Of a stretch of 64,000 nt of DNA, positions 48,001 through 60,000 are shown piece by piece (position 1 is the stretch's first letter; each line of letters opens with the position of its first letter). The DNA is from Nocardia flavorosea (GTDB lineage: Bacteria; Actinomycetota; Actinomycetes; Mycobacteriales; Mycobacteriaceae). The position numbers and the translations under genes were made by a program. Under the pieces are notes generated by a model, which was given only the letters and a program-made list of their open reading frames with translations, did no database searches and was not told the origin of the DNA. The stretch lies in assembly GCF_015477805.1 (NCBI RefSeq), contig NZ_JADLQL010000003.1, positions 248,001 to 312,000 on the forward strand, read 5' to 3'.

Positions 48001-51000
48001 GCAATCCACCGCAGGACACGTTCCTGGTCGCGGCTCAACCGGGACCGGTCCGCGCGGTGGTGCGTACCGGCCGATTCCGTGGAGGGCGCTCGCTGGGCAT
48101 TCCAAGGTGTCCGGCTTCCTTCGCGGCCGTTGTTCCGAGGCATGCCACCGTCGGTCGCATGGGGTTCCGCGAGTCGTTTCAGCGCTGCATCTCGCGCGGC
48201 TTTCCCGAGGCGGCGACCGAAGGGATTGCCGCCGGTGTCGAGTGGGTCCTCGGCAACGCCCCACGGGCCGCGGATCGCGGGCTGCGGCCGCGGGGCAGCT
48301 GTCGCGTCGGGGGCGGTGCGGATTCCCCGGCTCGCCGCGGCACGAATCGCCTGCTCGAGGCCCAGTAGCAATTGCTGATACCGGTAACCGAGTCCGAGTG
48401 CGTACAGTCGCGCTCGTACATCGGGAAGTGTCCGGTGCCACTCTCGGAGGTCGGATACGGGCAGACGGCTCAGTTCGGCGACGCCGCCGGCATCGGGATC
48501 CGATATCGGCCGGTACATCGATGTGGTGATGTGGTCGGCAATCAAGCCGTACAACGCGGCGGCGGCGTCGAGGTCGAAGACGTCCTTCAGGACTGTGTAG
48601 ATCGCGCGCAACTCGTGTTGCATGAATTGGTCGACGCGCGGCAGATCACCGATCCGGGCACTCGCCGCCGCGCGCGGTAGTTCGGTCGTCTCGGCGCTCG
48701 CGGTCTTCACCGGCCGATTCGGCCGGATCTCCGCCGGTAGTGGCCGGTCGCCGTCGAGTATCTTCTCCACAGCTCGGCGCAGTTTTTCTTCGCTTGCGAA
48801 AGTCCGGCGCGACCTGAACCCCGACGGGGTCAGCTGAGCGAGTTGCCGCCCCATCAGGTCCGCGATATCGCCGGTGTTACCCGGAGTGGACACCACCCAT
48901 CCCTCTGCGGCTCCCTGGACGTGCCGCTCCCGGAATTCGACCGGAACGACCACAGTTTCCAGCCAACCCGCACTGACCGGAACCAACCGCCGATCCGTAG
49001 CCGGCGCCACCTGCCACATTGCTCTCTCGTTCGAGATCCCCGTGCGCATCAAATCCCGAGCTATCCGGCGTGGTGCGGCCCGGTGGTCCGGTCCGTCGTC
49101 CTGGAACGCATTGGCCAACGACGGCTCGAGAGGTGCCAGCCATTCCCGCAGGCGTTTCGACATCCGGTATTCGCGCCGCTCCTCGAAGTAAGCTTCCAAC
49201 AGGCGTTGTTCGAGTACTCGACGAAATGATGATCTATATGGCTGCTCGATATCCTGTGCTTGTTCAGGAGTGAGTGTCCTGAAATCCACCCCGTAAGGGC
49301 TCACGTCGATCGCGATGTATCGGATGAGCCAGCCGGTCCACAACGCGGGAGCCAGATCCGGTGCGGCTTCGATCGCATTCTCGAGTGCCCGCATATGTCC
49401 GCCGGGACGGGCGGCGATCCAGATCTCGCCTGGATAACCAGGGGGCGGGGCGAAACGCGCAACTTGGCCGACCACTCGGCCCTGCCTGCGCGCGAGTTCC
49501 TCGGCGAACATCAGCTCGGTTGCCGGCGCGACGAATCGCGTCAATGCCCGGTCATATCGCATGACCAGGGACTCGAGCTCGCCCAGGGCGATTACCCGGG
49601 CGTTGATCTCGGCTCGCTCCATGAGCAGTGGTTCGGCCAGTATGTAACGGTCGGCGGGTGTATCCGCGTCGTGCAGGCGGGCCAGTGACGTGTCGATTCC
49701 GTCGATTTCCATCCGGCCGAGACGAAGGTGCACGTGGATCGACCGCTGTCGTTCGGAGGCGGAATCCTCGTTGGGCAGATCGAGATCGAGCCGTTCCCAC
49801 TCGTCAGAACGTTGCCGAGTCAGTTGCTGCACATATTCCAGGGTTGGATGCAATGGCTCGCCGGCGGCGTCGAAAAGGACTGCTTGCCAGCTCGCGCGAC
49901 GTGGCGGCCGGTAGTACGTATAGTCCCGGGTGCTGCCGTTTCGCGGATCAACCATGATCAGGGACCCGTCGTGCAGATGCACCTCGTAATCGATCCGCCG
50001 GTCACCGTTGTATTCGGTCAATCGGATCCACCCACCGGGCGGAAGTCGGTCGAGTGCCGTCCGCAATTCATCGAAATTCCGGTACGAGACCGGAGTCGCC
50101 GCGCGGGTATCGCCGGCGCCGAGTGGGCCGGTCTCGGTATGCCGCGCGGATTCCGCCGCCTGAGCGGCCAATGCGAGAGTCTCGTGCAGTGTGAGTTCGT
50201 ACGAATGGCCGGATGCCATATCGACTGCCCGGTAGTTGACCGTCTGTGCTCCGAGTTCACCCGAGCGAGTGATCGTCAACTGCATCGAGGTCGTAACAGT
50301 TCCACTGGTGTGAGCGGGATATTCACCTGCGACCTGGAGGAACCAGTCGAATGCCTGTGTTGCCGGTTCTCCCGGGCCCGCCCAGAACTGGGGGCTGGAC
50401 AACTCGATGGCAGACGCGATCGTTTGCGAAGACGAACCCGTCGGCACCGGGATCGAACGGCGTACTGTCGGGGCGGGTTGGTCATAACCGAGCTCGTATT
50501 CGCTGTGCAGCATCGATGATCTGGCGACCACCCGGATACGGGGGCCGAACGTGCCGGGTGACATGCGGACCTCGACCGGTACTTCCGCGGCGCGGTCGGG
50601 CACTTCCGCGCTCTGGTGGCGCACCATGTCGCGTACAGGGGGTGCTATGTCTGCCACCAGGAGTTTCGCGTCCCCGATGAGCGCCTCGGCCACTCGGGCG
50701 AGGTTATCGTCGTTGTCCCCCTCCCGATAGGTCGTTGTGACCACCATCGTGCCGTCCGCTGATAGCTCGGCACGCCAGACCCGATCGCCGTCGTGGTGTA
50801 GATCGGTGGCGTCCAGTGACGGCGATGTGGTGTTTTCCATGTCGACGGACAGCGATATCCAGCGGTTGTCGCCGTCCGCGCCGAGGCGCACATGTATGGG
50901 GCCCTGCCTTTGCAGGCTTTTCGTCAGTGTGGTGATCACTCTTCGGGCTGCGGGAATATGTTCCGGCACCGCCCAATTCGCGAGCCATTCGGCCACTGAT

Positions 51001-54000
51001 GCCTGCATCGTGGCCAGTTGGGCTTCCACGGGCTGTTGCGGATCGATGGTCCCCAGTTCGACAGCCGCGGGTGAACTGTTCTCGGCGGGGTTGGGGTCGG
51101 GCTTGTCGGCGTGTTCCGCGTTACCGGCTGCATTATCCGGTATCTTTCGGGCCTTGCCCGGCGATGAGCGGGTATCCCGGCTCGGAGGTGGGTTGTGGAT
51201 TGCGCGGTCGATGCCCGCGGCCATCCGTTCGTATTGCTCGTCGAGTCCCAGAGCACGCAACCGAGGCTCCACCTCGATCAGCTTGCGGCGCCATCGTCGC
51301 AGTACCGGCAGGGGCTCTCGTTTGAGACCCGACGGTGCGGTCGGGTCGGTGGCCAGGCGAAGTAATTTCATCATGGCCCACCGGTCGAGGACGGTGCCCA
51401 GGACCTCGGAAACCTTGGTTTCCGCGTACCGGCGGAACTCCACCAGGGTTGGAAGGTTGTCGATCCGGGCGACCTCGGTTGCCGGCGGCAACTCCCTGGC
51501 GCCGCTGGGCTTCGCGGACTCGCCACGTTGCGGATCCGTAGTTGTCTTATCCGTCGGCTCGACTTGCGAACTGTGATGTACCCCAGTCGATTCCGCCTTT
51601 CCTGTTGCTGTTTGCGCGGCGGAGAGCGGCGGCAGCGCATCGGTGCTGTTCAGCAGCTTCTGAACGGCCTGCCCCAACTGCTCAGGGGTGCGGAACCCGG
51701 TTGCTGCCCGGCCGCGCCGGGAGCGTTCGAGCTGCGCGAAGTGGTGTGCGATCACCTCGGCGGTGCCGTCGGCGCTTCTGGTGGTGGATACGACCCATCC
51801 GCCGGGGGCGCGCTCGTCCTGCCGTCGGTACTCCACCGGAACGGTCACGCCGGTCAGCCAACCCGCGTGCACCGGAATCGACCAGCTGGCCGGCTGGGCT
51901 ACGCGAGCGGCCGTCTCACGATTCAGGATCCCCGTCTGCAACAGTTCCAGCGCGACGCGGACCGGCTCCGGCGCCGCTGCTGTGCCGCCATCCTCGGGAA
52001 TGTTCGACAACGACGGGTCGAGCGGCTGCAACCAAGTCTCGATATCCACCGGCGCCGCAGCCTTGCGCCGGGCCGCGAGATAGGCGCTCAGCAGGTGCGT
52101 TTCCAACGCTCGGCGCACCGCCGCACGATAGTTTCGCTCCACCTCCTCGGCATCCAGCGGGACATATTCGATCCCTTCGGTCCCCATGGTCATTCCGACA
52201 TATCGAATATGCCAGCCGCGCCACAGGGCGACAGCCAGTGCGGGGTCGGCGGTGACAGCGGCTTCGAGCGCCTGTGGATGCCCGCCGTCCGGTGCCACAA
52301 TCAGGAGTTCTCGCGACGCGATACGTGCGACTCGCGGTGTGAGCGGTGTGGCCCCGGCGAGGTCGATATCCGTGGTGAACGGGTGCCACCGGCTCAGTGC
52401 TCGCTCACCCCGCAACACCACCGTGTCGAGTTCCGCCAGCGCGGCGAGCCGCCGGAGGACTCCTGCCCGGCGGGCCAGCAGCGGTTCGGCGAGCACATAG
52501 CGGATGGCCGGCTCGTCCGAGTACAAACCGGCCAGCGATTCATCGATTCCGGCAAGGTCGGTGCTGGTGAGTTCGCGGTGCATCTCGATTACTCGCTGTG
52601 CTGCCGCTCGGGAGAAGTCGTTCGGCGGGTCGAGATCCAGTTGTTCCCACAGCGCCGCGCGCTCGCGCGCCAACTGCCTGATGTACTCCGGCGCCGGGTG
52701 CAGCGGTTCGCCCGCAGGATCGAATGCTACCGCCGTCCAGGTGGAGGACTCGGCGAAATCCATCTCCGAAGCGGGCTGGGTGGTCCCCGTCCGGGGATCG
52801 AGGATCAGCGTCACACCATCGCGCAGATGCACCTCGTAGTCGACTGGACCGTCGGGGCGTCGCTCGGTCACCCGCATCCATGAGCCGGGCGCCGACGCCT
52901 GCAGCTCCGCCTCCCAGCTCCGGTAGCCGGGGTGGTCGACCGGTACACCCGCCCGCATGCTGCCGGGAACGATCGGGCCGGTATCGGATCGCTGCGCCGA
53001 TTCGGCGGCGACCGCGGCCGAGAGTGCGAACTTTTCCTGGAAAACGATCTCATCGGTCCGGCCGGAAACCAGATCGGTTGCCTCGTAATGGACAGTGCCG
53101 ACCCCCGGCTCGCCGGAAACGGTGACGACAATTTGCGAAGACGTCGACAACCGGACGCCGTCGGCGGAATGGTGCGCCCCGGAAACTGCTTTCAGCCAGT
53201 CGGTCGCGGCTCGGCCCGGAAACGACGCACCGTCCCACTCCTCGATGCTTCCGGCCGCTCGTCGGCTTGCAGAGACGATCACGCCGGCGACATCGTCCAG
53301 GTCCGAACCGATCGGCGCCGGTATCGCCGTGCGCACCCGCGGCCGGCGGTCGCCGCCGTACTCGAGTTCGAGCCCGGCGTGTAGCTGTGCGGCCTGCATG
53401 GTCACGTGCACATGCGGTCCGAACTCACCGGGTTCGACGCGTAGCGTCACCGGGACGTCGGTGAGCCCCCCGCCCGCGGCCTCTCGATAATGCTGCTGCA
53501 TCGCCGACAGCAGGTGGTCGATGATATCGGCCACCGGAAGCTCTTCCGTCGCGCCGCGAGTCAGCGAACTCAGCATGGCGCGCATCGCGGAGCGATGTTC
53601 GGTATCGCTTTCCCGATGCACATACGAGATGTCGATGGTCTCGTCGGCCTCCAGCACTACTTGTGCCGTGCGCCCCGGATCCAGCGGTATGTGGAGTTCC
53701 CGCCGGCCGTCGGTTGACGGCACCTCGCGCGGCGACTCCTGGACACTGTCCCCGGGCGCGACATCGGCAGCGAACTTCTGTACCGCTGCGATCTGATCGC
53801 GTGCCCATCGCTGCGACCGCGATGCGGTATCGCGTCCACCGGCCGGGTTGTCCGGTGGCGGCGATCCGGGTGCTCCACGACGCTTTCCGTTCTGTTCGGT
53901 GGCATCGCGGGTAGCTTGTTCGCTCGTATCCCGTACCGGTTGTATGGCCGGTGCCGCGGTGGAATTCTGTGGCTGTTCGACCAGAATCCGTCCGGTCAGG

Positions 54001-57000
54001 TCGATACGCACGCGACGGACGACGGCCGTGCTCCCCGCGCGGTCGAGGGTAGCGGCAGCGTCGCCATCGTGATGTTCGGGTACGAAGATTTCCAACATTC
54101 CGCCGTTGTCGACGGCAGCGAGCCCGGCCAGGGTGAGTTCGCGGACCGCGAGTTCTTCTGCCCTGGTGCGAGCCTGTTCCAGTACCACCGCCTGAGCGGC
54201 GATGAGCGAGGCATCGTGGCCCGATTGCAATCTGGGCACCAGATCACTGAACACCTCGATGATCGTTTGGATCTGTTCTGCCAGTTCATTTGTCGGAACA
54301 AGCGCGGATTCGGCGAAAGTCGCCTCGGGGCGCTCGTCCGTGGCGGCGGCTGCATCCGGGTCCAGACCGAGAAGCAGGCGGCGTTGCTGATCGACCGAAC
54401 GTGCCATTTCGTCCAGCGGAAATGCTGAACCCTCGTCGGCCGCCCAGTGCGTCCTGTCGGCTCGCATCTGCTCCTGTTCGGCGAATGACAGATTGCGCCA
54501 GGAGCGTTGGAATCGCACCGCTGGACCGTCGGCGCCGATGCCGGCAGTAGGGCCGGACGGCACCGTGACCGGTTCGCGGTCGGCCGCACGCCGTCGTGCC
54601 ACCTCGTTACGGCGTGTGGCGTCGCGCCAGACTTCGACTGGTTTCAGCCCGCGTCGCAGTGCCTGCAGCGCGTAGGCGGGATGTGCGAAATCGGCCGGTG
54701 CGCTGAACCCGAAGGCGAGTCCTGCTTCGGCCAGCGATTCGGACGGGGAAAACACGTCCCGGGCACCCAGCGCGAGACGAGCCCCACCATCCGGGCCGGA
54801 GTTGTTTCGCCGGTAGACTTCCAGGTCACGCGAAATATCCTCTCGCTGCTCTCGGCCGACATTGTTGCGCCATTCGTCGATGAACTCTTTCAGCGGGTAT
54901 TTTCCATCGGGGTATCGAGATTTCAGATCGGACAGGTCTACATGAAACTCCGGCTTATCTTGATTCCCGAGCCAATGTTCGAACAGTTCGAATTCGGTAT
55001 CGGATGCCGTCCTCTCCTTGATCTCGAACCCGTACGCGGGGAGTTGGTCCAGCCAATCCTCGAAATTCGCGTCAGCTGCCAACCGTGGAAGCTCGCCGAA
55101 ATTGTTATTGTCACGTTCGCTCCAGGTGCCGAAGAACTCGTCGTGCTCCGGTGACCACGGTGATTTGAGGAGTTCGAAATAGGTCAGTGCATATCCGAAT
55201 GCCCGGGCCTCGGTCGATTGCTGCACGGTCGGCAGGTCGGTGCTGAACGCCAGAGGATCGCCGAGGTGATCTATTTCGTGCTGAATCGTGGCATATCCGG
55301 TGTTTCCGGTCGGGTCCAACGTCCCGGAGATCGCGGCCTTGTCGATTGTCTTCGTGTTGATCAGGATCAAACGTGTTCGGTCATCCAGTATTTCATTGAT
55401 TGCGAATCCCGTGATCTTCGCATCGAGTGGTACAGCTGCGATAATATCCGGCGCGAAGTCCGGTCGGTTCGGCAGTGTCGCAATCAATTCTCTTCTCTCC
55501 GCCAGAGAAGAATCCGGCGTGATGCCGAATCTGTGCAGCTCCAAGAGTTCGTCGAATTTATCTACGATCCCATTTTTGATCCCCACAACGGTGGCGAGTT
55601 TCAACTTCTCGAACCCGAGCACCTCGATCCCGAAGGCATCGTATATCTGGCCGGCGATCCATTGTTTGGCGCGGAGCGCGGCAGCCGGGTCGAGTTCGTC
55701 GATATCATCCTGAATCGATACGGCGTCCGAATCGTGTGCGTCGCCGCCGCGCGATGACTCGGGGGGTGGCGGCCGATGTGGGTTGCGGGGGTGCCGGGCG
55801 GTGGGGTCGTTCGGTTCGGAGTCGTCGGGTCGGCCACGGGCGGCGCCGCCGCCGTCCATGTGGAGGGGGTCCCATGGGGCGGGGTTGCGGCGTCCGGAGC
55901 GTAGCCGGAATGGGCTGTCCAGTGCGTCTTCTGTGTTGGGGACGTCGCCGCCGGAGCTGTGCCCGCGAATGTTCGCGTGAGAAGCGTGTCCCGGTCGGGT
56001 TTCCTCGTTCAGCGGGGCGTCGGGGACGCCGGTGGGGCGGTGGGCCACGGGTTTCCCGGCGGGATGCGCGGCAGCGAGCATCGGGTTGAAGTCCGAGGGT
56101 GGGCGACGCACCTGCGCCGCCTGTTCATAGGCGTAGGCCATCGCCAGCAGCGCAGATTCCGAAAACGCGGTGCCGACCAGGGTCATACCGTAAGGCTGAT
56201 GTACCGCGGGGTCGTATCCGATCGGGACCGAGACCGCCGGATATCCGGCCCGGGGCGCCACCCACCACGAATTGAGGTGGGGGAAAAGCAGGCCGTCCAG
56301 CCCCTCCGCCGTGAGTATGGAATCGATCACGGCCCGGTATTCGGCCCTTAAACGATCACGCCGGGCCACATATTCGGCGTGTACCACGGGATCGTTCAGG
56401 TCGACCGTTGCCGCTTGTGTGAACAGTGACTGTCCGTACCGGATCGCCTCGTCTGCGTGTTCGGTATTGAACTGGATCAGTTCATCGAGCGTTCGAATCG
56501 GTGCATCGGCCCGAAGCCGGGCGAAATAGCTTTCCAGAGCCGGCTTGAACTCGAACAGCAGAATTCCCTCCCCTCCGGGCGGGGTCACAGTGACCGGTAC
56601 GAGAGTTGCGCCTTGCGCCCGCAGGACCGTCTGGGCTTCGCCGAACAGCGCGAGCGCATCCGAGGGGGATGCCGTCGTGTCGAGATCTTCGGCGGTCGTG
56701 ACCACCACTCCCAGGCGTTTACCGCGTAGCGCTTCCGTCGTCAGGGCTGCCACATAGTCCGTGCCCGCCACGGCGGCAGCGGCCTCGGTTGCGGGGTCAT
56801 CGGTGTCAACGCCGGTCAGTGCGTTCAACAAGGCCGCCGCGTCGGAAATCGTCCGCGCGATCGGTCCCGCACTGTCCTGCGTGACCGAAATCGGAAGGAT
56901 ACCGGTTCGGCTTATCAAACCGACCGTAGGTTTGACACCGACCAGCGAATTGAACACCGCCGGACTGATGATCGAACCGAACGTTTCGGTGCCCACGGTG

Positions 57001-60000
57001 ATCGCGGCGAGTCCCGCCGCGGCCGCGACAGCCGAGCCGCTGCTGGAGCCGAACGGATCCACCTCGGGGTTATAGGGGTTGACGACCTGCCCACCGAGTG
57101 CGCTGTAGCCGTTCGGCATTCCTTCGGTCACGAAGTTCGCGAATTCCGTCAGATTCGTCTTTCCGAGGATCACTGCTCCCGCTTCGCGCAGCCGGGCCAC
57201 CAGGAAGGCATCCTGAGCGGGATAGGAATTGCGCAGTGCCAGTGCGCCGACCGTCGTCGGTATACCCACCACGTCGATGTTGTCTTTGATCAGTACCGGT
57301 ATACCGTGCAGCGGCCCACGCACGCGGCCCGCGGCCCGCTCCGCGTCCAACCGGGCGGCGTCCCGCAACGCGTTCGGGTTCAACGACCGGACCGCGTTGA
57401 GACGAGGCCCGGACCTGTCCAGGACTTCGATCCGATGTAGGTATTCCTGGACCAGCGTGACCGAGTTCGTCCGCCCGTCCGCCATCGCTTGCTGCAGCGT
57501 GGCCACGTCGGAGATCTCCAAGTCGAGCGTGACCGAGTCCGGGGCGGCCGGCTGCCCGGGAACGGCGGCGCTCTCTCGGGAGTCTGTGAGATGTTGTGCC
57601 AGTCGCCGGGGTGCGGGGGCCGAATCGCCTGCGTCGCTGGCACGCGATGTTTCGGGGGATGGCGGCCGATGTGGGTTGCGGGGGTGCCGGCCGGTGGGGT
57701 CGCCCGGTTCGGAATCGTCGGGCCGGCCGCGGGCGGCGCCGCCGCCGTCCATGTGGAGGGGTTCCCATGGGGCGGGGTTGCGGCGTCCGGAGCGTAGCCG
57801 GAATGGGCTGTCCAGTGTGTCTTCTGTGTTGGGGACATCGGCGCCGGAGCCGCGCCCGCGAATGTTCGCGTGAGAAGCGCGCCCCGGTCGGGTTTCCTCG
57901 TTCGGCGGTGCGTCGGGGGTGCCGGTGGGGCCGTGGGCCACGGGCTTCCCGGCAGGATGCGACGGCGGGGCCGGCACGACAGGGTCTTCGGAGGCGAACT
58001 CGAGCGTGTAGACGCCGTCGGGAAGGCGCGGTCGACCGGCCAGTTCGACCACCGGCTCACCATCGAGCGAACGAACCTGTGCTATCGCCGGCGGCGGCGC
58101 GATGTGCTCGCTGCTCGGGTGCGACGGGGCTTCTCGGTGGATCGGGGCAGGCTTGCTGTCGATGTCCTGTAGCGATGAGAGCCAACTGGCCATTAGACGT
58201 CGGATTTCGAAGCGCCGCTCGATCGACGCGGCTGTGATCACTCCCATCCCCGCGGTCATTGCGGCGGCAGTGTTCACGGACCCCTGGTTGGCGATGAGTA
58301 CCCCGCCGACCAAACCGAATGCCGAGTAGGCACTGAGCGCGGCGACATTGATGAACGAGGATGCCCGCCCGCGCCGGTCTATCGGGATGTTGATGGTGAA
58401 GTAGGCGTTGGTCTGAACGCCTGCGGCTCCTAGAATCGCCCAACCCGCAAGATAGCCGGCGCCGGCGACGAACGTCTGGTCGGTAGCGGCGGCCGTCAGT
58501 GCGCTGGCCGCCATACCTGTCAGACCGACGTATCTGGCCGCGAGGAGCTTGTGGATGTCGACTTTGCTCAACCAGTTCTTGGGTAAGAAGTTTCCGATCA
58601 TCCCACCGGCCGAAGGCATGAGCACGGCCGTGGCGGTCAGTGCCGGGGAGAGATCGGCCTGGGTGATCAAATGGAGGTAATAGAAGTATTGCGTGCCCAG
58701 ATACCCGTTGGTGGTCACGAGGTTCCACGTGTAGTTGCGTAGAATCGCATCCTCATTCAACGCGGTGAAACCGTCGACGAACACAGCCCGCAGGCGGTCT
58801 CGAACGGATCGCGACTCGGTTGGTTTCTCTGGAGGCAATTCGCGAACGTGCCGCAGCCCGGCCAGGTTGGCGCTCGAGGCCGCCGCATTCAGCCCGAGGG
58901 AAAGCCACGGTGGCATCACTGCCGCGAGGCTCTGCCCGATCGTTCGACTGAGATTGTTCTCGAATGTTTTGTACTGTGAGTATCCCCGTTGTATGCGCTC
59001 ATCGGTGCCGACGACCTCCGGTGTTACCCGGAATTGGGCCGGATCGTAAAGGGTGCTGGCGGCGGCCCCCACCATCGTTGTACCGATGAGAATCGGAATT
59101 ATCTGGGGCACACCGAATCCGGTCGCGACAGCCGCACCGACCGAGCTGAGCGCCGTCGCGACAGTGGCCTGTCGCATGATCCGAGTGGGTCGACGGGTAT
59201 CGGCCAGGTAGCCGGCGAAGGGAGCCAGCACAATTTTCGGTACGGCGGAAAGGGTGGAGACCAGCGCCGCGGTGCCGGGGTCGATATCCATCAGCATCAA
59301 CATCAGTGCGGTCTCTGCGCCCGCAGACCCGATACTCGACACCAGCCCACCGGTCGCCAGATTGCGGAATTCTCGGTCCGTGCGGTACAGCCGCATCAGC
59401 GATCCGTTGGTTTCAGTCTCGGCGCGAGGAGTGCCGGTATCTGCCGGACCGTCGTCGGTGGAACGGTTCGGCAGAAAGAAGTGACCGACGCGCCGAAAGC
59501 CCTCGGGCACCGAGGGGGTGATCAACTTTCGGAGACTTCCGCGACCGGTGACCAGGCCCTCGGGCTCGCTATCCGGTTCACCGTTCGCGTGTGGCTCGGA
59601 GTCGTCGGGTCGGTCACGATGGGCGCCGCCGCCGTCCATGTGGAGGGGGTCCCATGGGGCGGGGTTGCGGCGCCCGGAGCGTAGCCGGAATGGGCTGTCC
59701 AGTGCGTCGTTCGCGTTGGGGACGGCCGCGCCGGGACCGTAGGTGATTCGGTGGTCGGCTCGAGCTGGTTTCGCAGCAGCAGGATTATCGGGATCACCGG
59801 ACCGGGCCTCGGCCTCGTCGAGTGCGGCGAGGTGGGTGTCGTTTCGGCGTTCGTGCGCCGAAGCGAGCCGACTGGGCTGCGGTATCGCCGTGGCAGCGAG
59901 GATCAGACCGTCGCGAACTCGCCAGCGGCCTTCGATCGGTTCCGCTGGGAGGCCGGACTCCTGGGCCGTCTCGGGGTCGAGCCGGGCGCGGAAGGTATGG

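Noticed and set aside
55736..58237. Short plus-strand frames over the linker repeats
   Set aside because: They recur only because the minus-strand linkers are repeated.
55750..59740. CRISPR array from the repeated sequence
   Set aside because: Only three long copies about 1.9 kb apart, in frame within a coding sequence; no spacer-repeat structure.
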